From NCBI GenBank assembly GCA_001724265.1, contig MEDY01000222.1:1-48251 (forward strand): a stretch of 48,251 nucleotides of DNA. The letters are read 5' to 3'. Source of the stretch: Rhizaria sp. SCN 62-66 (lineage: Eukaryota > Rhizaria, unplaced). Within the stretch, counting starts at the first letter, position 1, and the number at the start of each line of letters is the position of its first letter. Shown in pieces: positions 45,664 to 48,251 of this stretch. The position numbers and the translations under genes are program-made. A model generated the notes under the pieces. The model worked only from the letters and a program-made list of their open reading frames with translations. It searched no databases and had not been told where the DNA came from.

Positions 45664-47192
45664 ATGGGCCAAGGCAAATCGAAGGAGGCAGCCCACGACG
45701 GCGCCTCTGCTGACAGCAAAAAGGACAAGAAGGACAAGAAAGACAAGAAGGATAAGAAGGACAAGAAGGACGCTGGTGGCAACAGCGCCGCTGCCGCCAC
45801 CCCGTCTCCTCAGCGCGCCCAGCCCCTCCACACAAACTCTCACTCACCTGTTCTTGCTCCTGCCTCTGCCGCTCCTGCCGCTGCTGCTGGTGGCATCACT
45901 CGCACGGCAACGGTCCAGTCCACCCCCGCTGCCCCCGCCGCGCTGCCCTCGTCCTCCTCCACCGTTCCTGTTGTGTCCACCAACAACGCCAACGCTGCCG
46001 GCAAGCCCTCTTCCGCTGCCGCTGGCGTTGCTGCTGCCGCTGCCGGCGACGGAGAGGGTGACGGCGAGCGTCTGGCCGCCGTTGACCTCACCGACGTCCC
46101 TGAGGGTACTCAGCAGGCCGCCTACGACCACTGGTCTGCGCTTGCGCCCCCCGAGCCTACCCCTGCCTCTGCCCCCCCTGCCCCTGCGCCGGCCACGGCC
46201 ACGGCTCCGGCTCCGGCTACCGCTGCTAAGGACTCCAACGTCAAGGATAACAATAACGACGCCGCTGTTGCTGCGGGCAACAACAACAACAACACTGCTG
46301 GCTCGGGACTTAAGCGCAACGCCTCGCTCAAGAACCCCGTGCCCCCCTCCCCCGCCAACGCCAATGCCAAAGACGCTGGCAATAGCAACGGCGCTGTGCG
46401 CGCGGGCACGCTGCGGCTGCAGAAGACGATGCGCGACACGATGACGGCGACCCCCTGCGCCGGCGACCTGCGGCAGCTCGTGCGATTACCCGCCACAGCC
46501 GACTGCGACGAGTGGGTCGCGCTCAACACGATCCACTTCTACCGCGCGTCGCGGATGATCTTCGACTCGTACTCGTGTCTTTGCAACCACCTCACGTGCC
46601 CCTCGATGACCGCCGGACAGGTATGTCTTGGAAAACCCTCGAAAACCTTGAACTGCACCACTAGCAGATCTTCAAAGCGATGTATCTCGAGTCTTGATGT
46701 TATTTCAATATCTCCATGTTTATGCTCGTTATTAACTAGTATCATTTGTTTTATCAAATAACTCACGCATATACCCCTCGGACTGTCTTCTTTCATTCTT
46801 AGGTTGAGTACCTTTGGCGCGACGGCAAGCAGTACCCCGCCCCCACGCGGGTCCCCGCCTGCACCTACATCGCGCTCGCGCTGGCGGACGCGTTGGCGAC
46901 CATCGACGACCAGGCCATCTTCCCGATCCACGAGGACCAACAGTTCACGCCGGCGTTCCTGGTCGCCGTCAAGGAGATGCACAAACGCATGTTCCGCATG
47001 TTCGCGCACCTGTATTACGCCCACTACGAGCAAATCAAGAAGATGGGCTCGCACCGTCACCTCAACTCGAGCTTCAAGCACTTCATCCTGTTCGCGGTCG
47101 AGTTCCAGCTGCTGGACGCGGCCACGATGGCGCCGCTGCAGCAGTTCATCGACCACATCACGTCCACCAACAGCACGGTCAAGGCAACTTGA
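45664..47192 (+). CDS. MOB kinase-activator family protein with N-terminal myristoylation-like signal
   Basis: Two exons, 45664-46620 and 46803-47192, joined in phase 0, give 448 residues ending in TGA. I chose the ATG at 45664 because it gives MGQGKSKE, which fits the N-myristoylation rule (Gly2, Ser6). An in-frame ATG at 45469 would add 65 residues of different character. A run of KKD repeats, then an Ala/Pro/Asn-rich linker to about residue 245, precede the MOB domain. All four zinc ligands of the family are present: Cys pair in CLCNHLTCP (C-x4-C), His pair in AHLYYAHYE (H-x4-H). The end matches the family (LNSSFKHFILFAVEFQLLD, APLQQFIDHI). MOB proteins bind and activate NDR/LATS kinases in Hippo-like and mitotic-exit pathways. 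Subclass (MOB1, 2, 3 or 4) is not assigned. Membrane anchoring is inferred from the N-terminus. Confidence 0.92.
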
Positions 47193-48251
47193 AGTGCGGG
47201 AAGCGGTGACTGACTTGAAGCAATGAGCGACCTGAAGTGAAGTGTGATGCGGTCGTGACTTGATGTGTGGCGCTGAGCACATAATAATCATATTGTTTTA
47301 TGAATGACGATAAAATGGTTAAGCAAACAAGTAAGCAAAGAATAACACATATGGGCGACTGCAACGACGACAAAAACAACAGCAACGGCTGATAGCAGTG
47401 GTTGCTTTGCTTGTATTTTTGTTGCTTTTGCTTTGATGTCATCACCTTATTTTTAGTTAGTGTTGATTTATGCTTATTCTAATCGAGTAATTGACTGCCT
47501 TCGTTACCCGGTCAAAAGATTTGTGTTAACTTTACTTCTGACCATCTCGCACGTGATGGTTTATTATCCCTGTTATTTGTTGCTGTTTTTTGTGTATGAC
47601 ATGATCTATTTATGTCATCTGTGAAATCAGTGTGTGTTTTTCTTTCTTATTCTTACTTTGTGTCGCAACTGCGACGATTACTCGTGTGATTTGTCACTGT
47701 GTTCTAACATCGTCTGTCTTTATTCATATATTATTAGTATGTGTAAGCAATGACAGTATACGACGTGAATCGTGTGTTTCTGGCTTTGCTTACGCTTTGT
47801 ATAGTGCGATAACATGCTCTTAAACGACCGATGACTGACCTACAACGCAGTCGCAACCACATTACCACCGACATAATGTCAAAACAGCTTAGTATTCACC
47901 TCTATTCAAGTGTATATTGTGCTGTACGTGTGTATTGTCATCACAGTATTAGTTATTGACACCAGCACTTCAAAATGTACAGTTACATCTCCACTCTCTC
48001 ACAACAGTCACATCTGCTACTAGCAGTCGCAGTCGTGCTGATGTCACTTATACATCTTGTTAATGCGACACAAAGATAAGAACTAGTCGAATAACACATA
48101 CACGAATGATTTAATTGTCTAATAATTCTGAGTTTTAATCCTATAAAGCTATCTAACCCCTATGTAGCGTCAACTAAAAAACGCGATTTCGCGCTTTTTT
48201 TGCGACTTTGGCGCACTTTCGTAGAAGTTATCAAACTACGTGGTTTATTTA
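47193..48251. other. Right-edge intergenic region downstream of MOB
   Basis: About 1.06 kb of AT-rich DNA with no convincing open frame, tRNA or repeat. It presumably begins with the MOB 3' untranslated region. A short near-perfect hairpin lies close to the right edge and is listed separately. Confidence 0.55.
48176..48200. repeat. Short hairpin with A6-CGCG and CGCG-C-T6 arms
   Basis: AAAAAACGCG at 48176-48185, loop ATTT, and CGCG plus T6 at 48190-48200 with one extra C. It could form a ten-base-pair stem. Its role is unknown; it may be chance in AT-rich DNA. Confidence 0.35.

Overview
The window is nuclear DNA of a unicellular eukaryote that I cannot place further. It carries spliceosomal introns and core eukaryotic mRNA-processing genes (CPSF2/CPSF100 and a PUF60-type splicing factor), a MOB-family protein, an F-box/LRR protein and an APC amino-acid permease. 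It also has a large cysteine-rich (GCC2/GCC3-type) membrane protein, a RanBP2-type zinc-finger protein and a small, probably mitochondrial, membrane protein. Genes are GC-rich with very long Gln, Asn, Ala and Ser homopolymer stretches. The spaces between them (about 0.6-1.2 kb, 2.4 kb at the left edge) and the introns are AT-rich.

Layout, left to right. 1-2429: no convincing gene. 2430-9527 (+): intronless F-box/LRR protein. 10144-20521 (+): 10-exon cysteine-rich membrane protein with a roughly 2,000-residue coiled-coil tail. 21716-27449 (-): 5-exon CPSF2. 28512-29462 (-): small single-pass protein with a mitochondrial-like N-terminus. 30508-34909 (-): 3-exon APC permease. 35936-41768 (-): 3-exon RanBP2-zinc-finger protein. 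42903-44932 (-): 2-exon PUF60-like factor. 45664-47192 (+): 2-exon MOB protein, divergent from PUF60. 47193-48251: no convincing gene. All 19 intron junctions were placed by hand and keep the reading frame.

The most important observation is that UAG appears to be a sense codon here. Three of the eight genes (F-box, RanBP2-finger, small mitochondrial-like) are each interrupted once by an in-frame TAG. Coding sequence of the same composition continues in the same frame on both sides. None of the eight genes ends in TAG: three end in TAA and five in TGA. In CPSF2 the TAA falls exactly where the family's conserved C-terminus ends. The meaning of UAG is not proven; Gln is the simplest guess because one copy lies in a Gln-coding tract.

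A second lineage-specific signature is in the splice signals. Fourteen of 19 donors begin GTAC and ten are exactly GTACGT, while GTAAGT occurs once. About half of the introns carry a CTCAC element some 20-65 bases before the acceptor that could be the branch site.

The genes do not form a pathway. CPSF2 (pre-mRNA 3'-end formation) and PUF60 (3' splice-site recognition) act in mRNA maturation, but their proximity is probably incidental.
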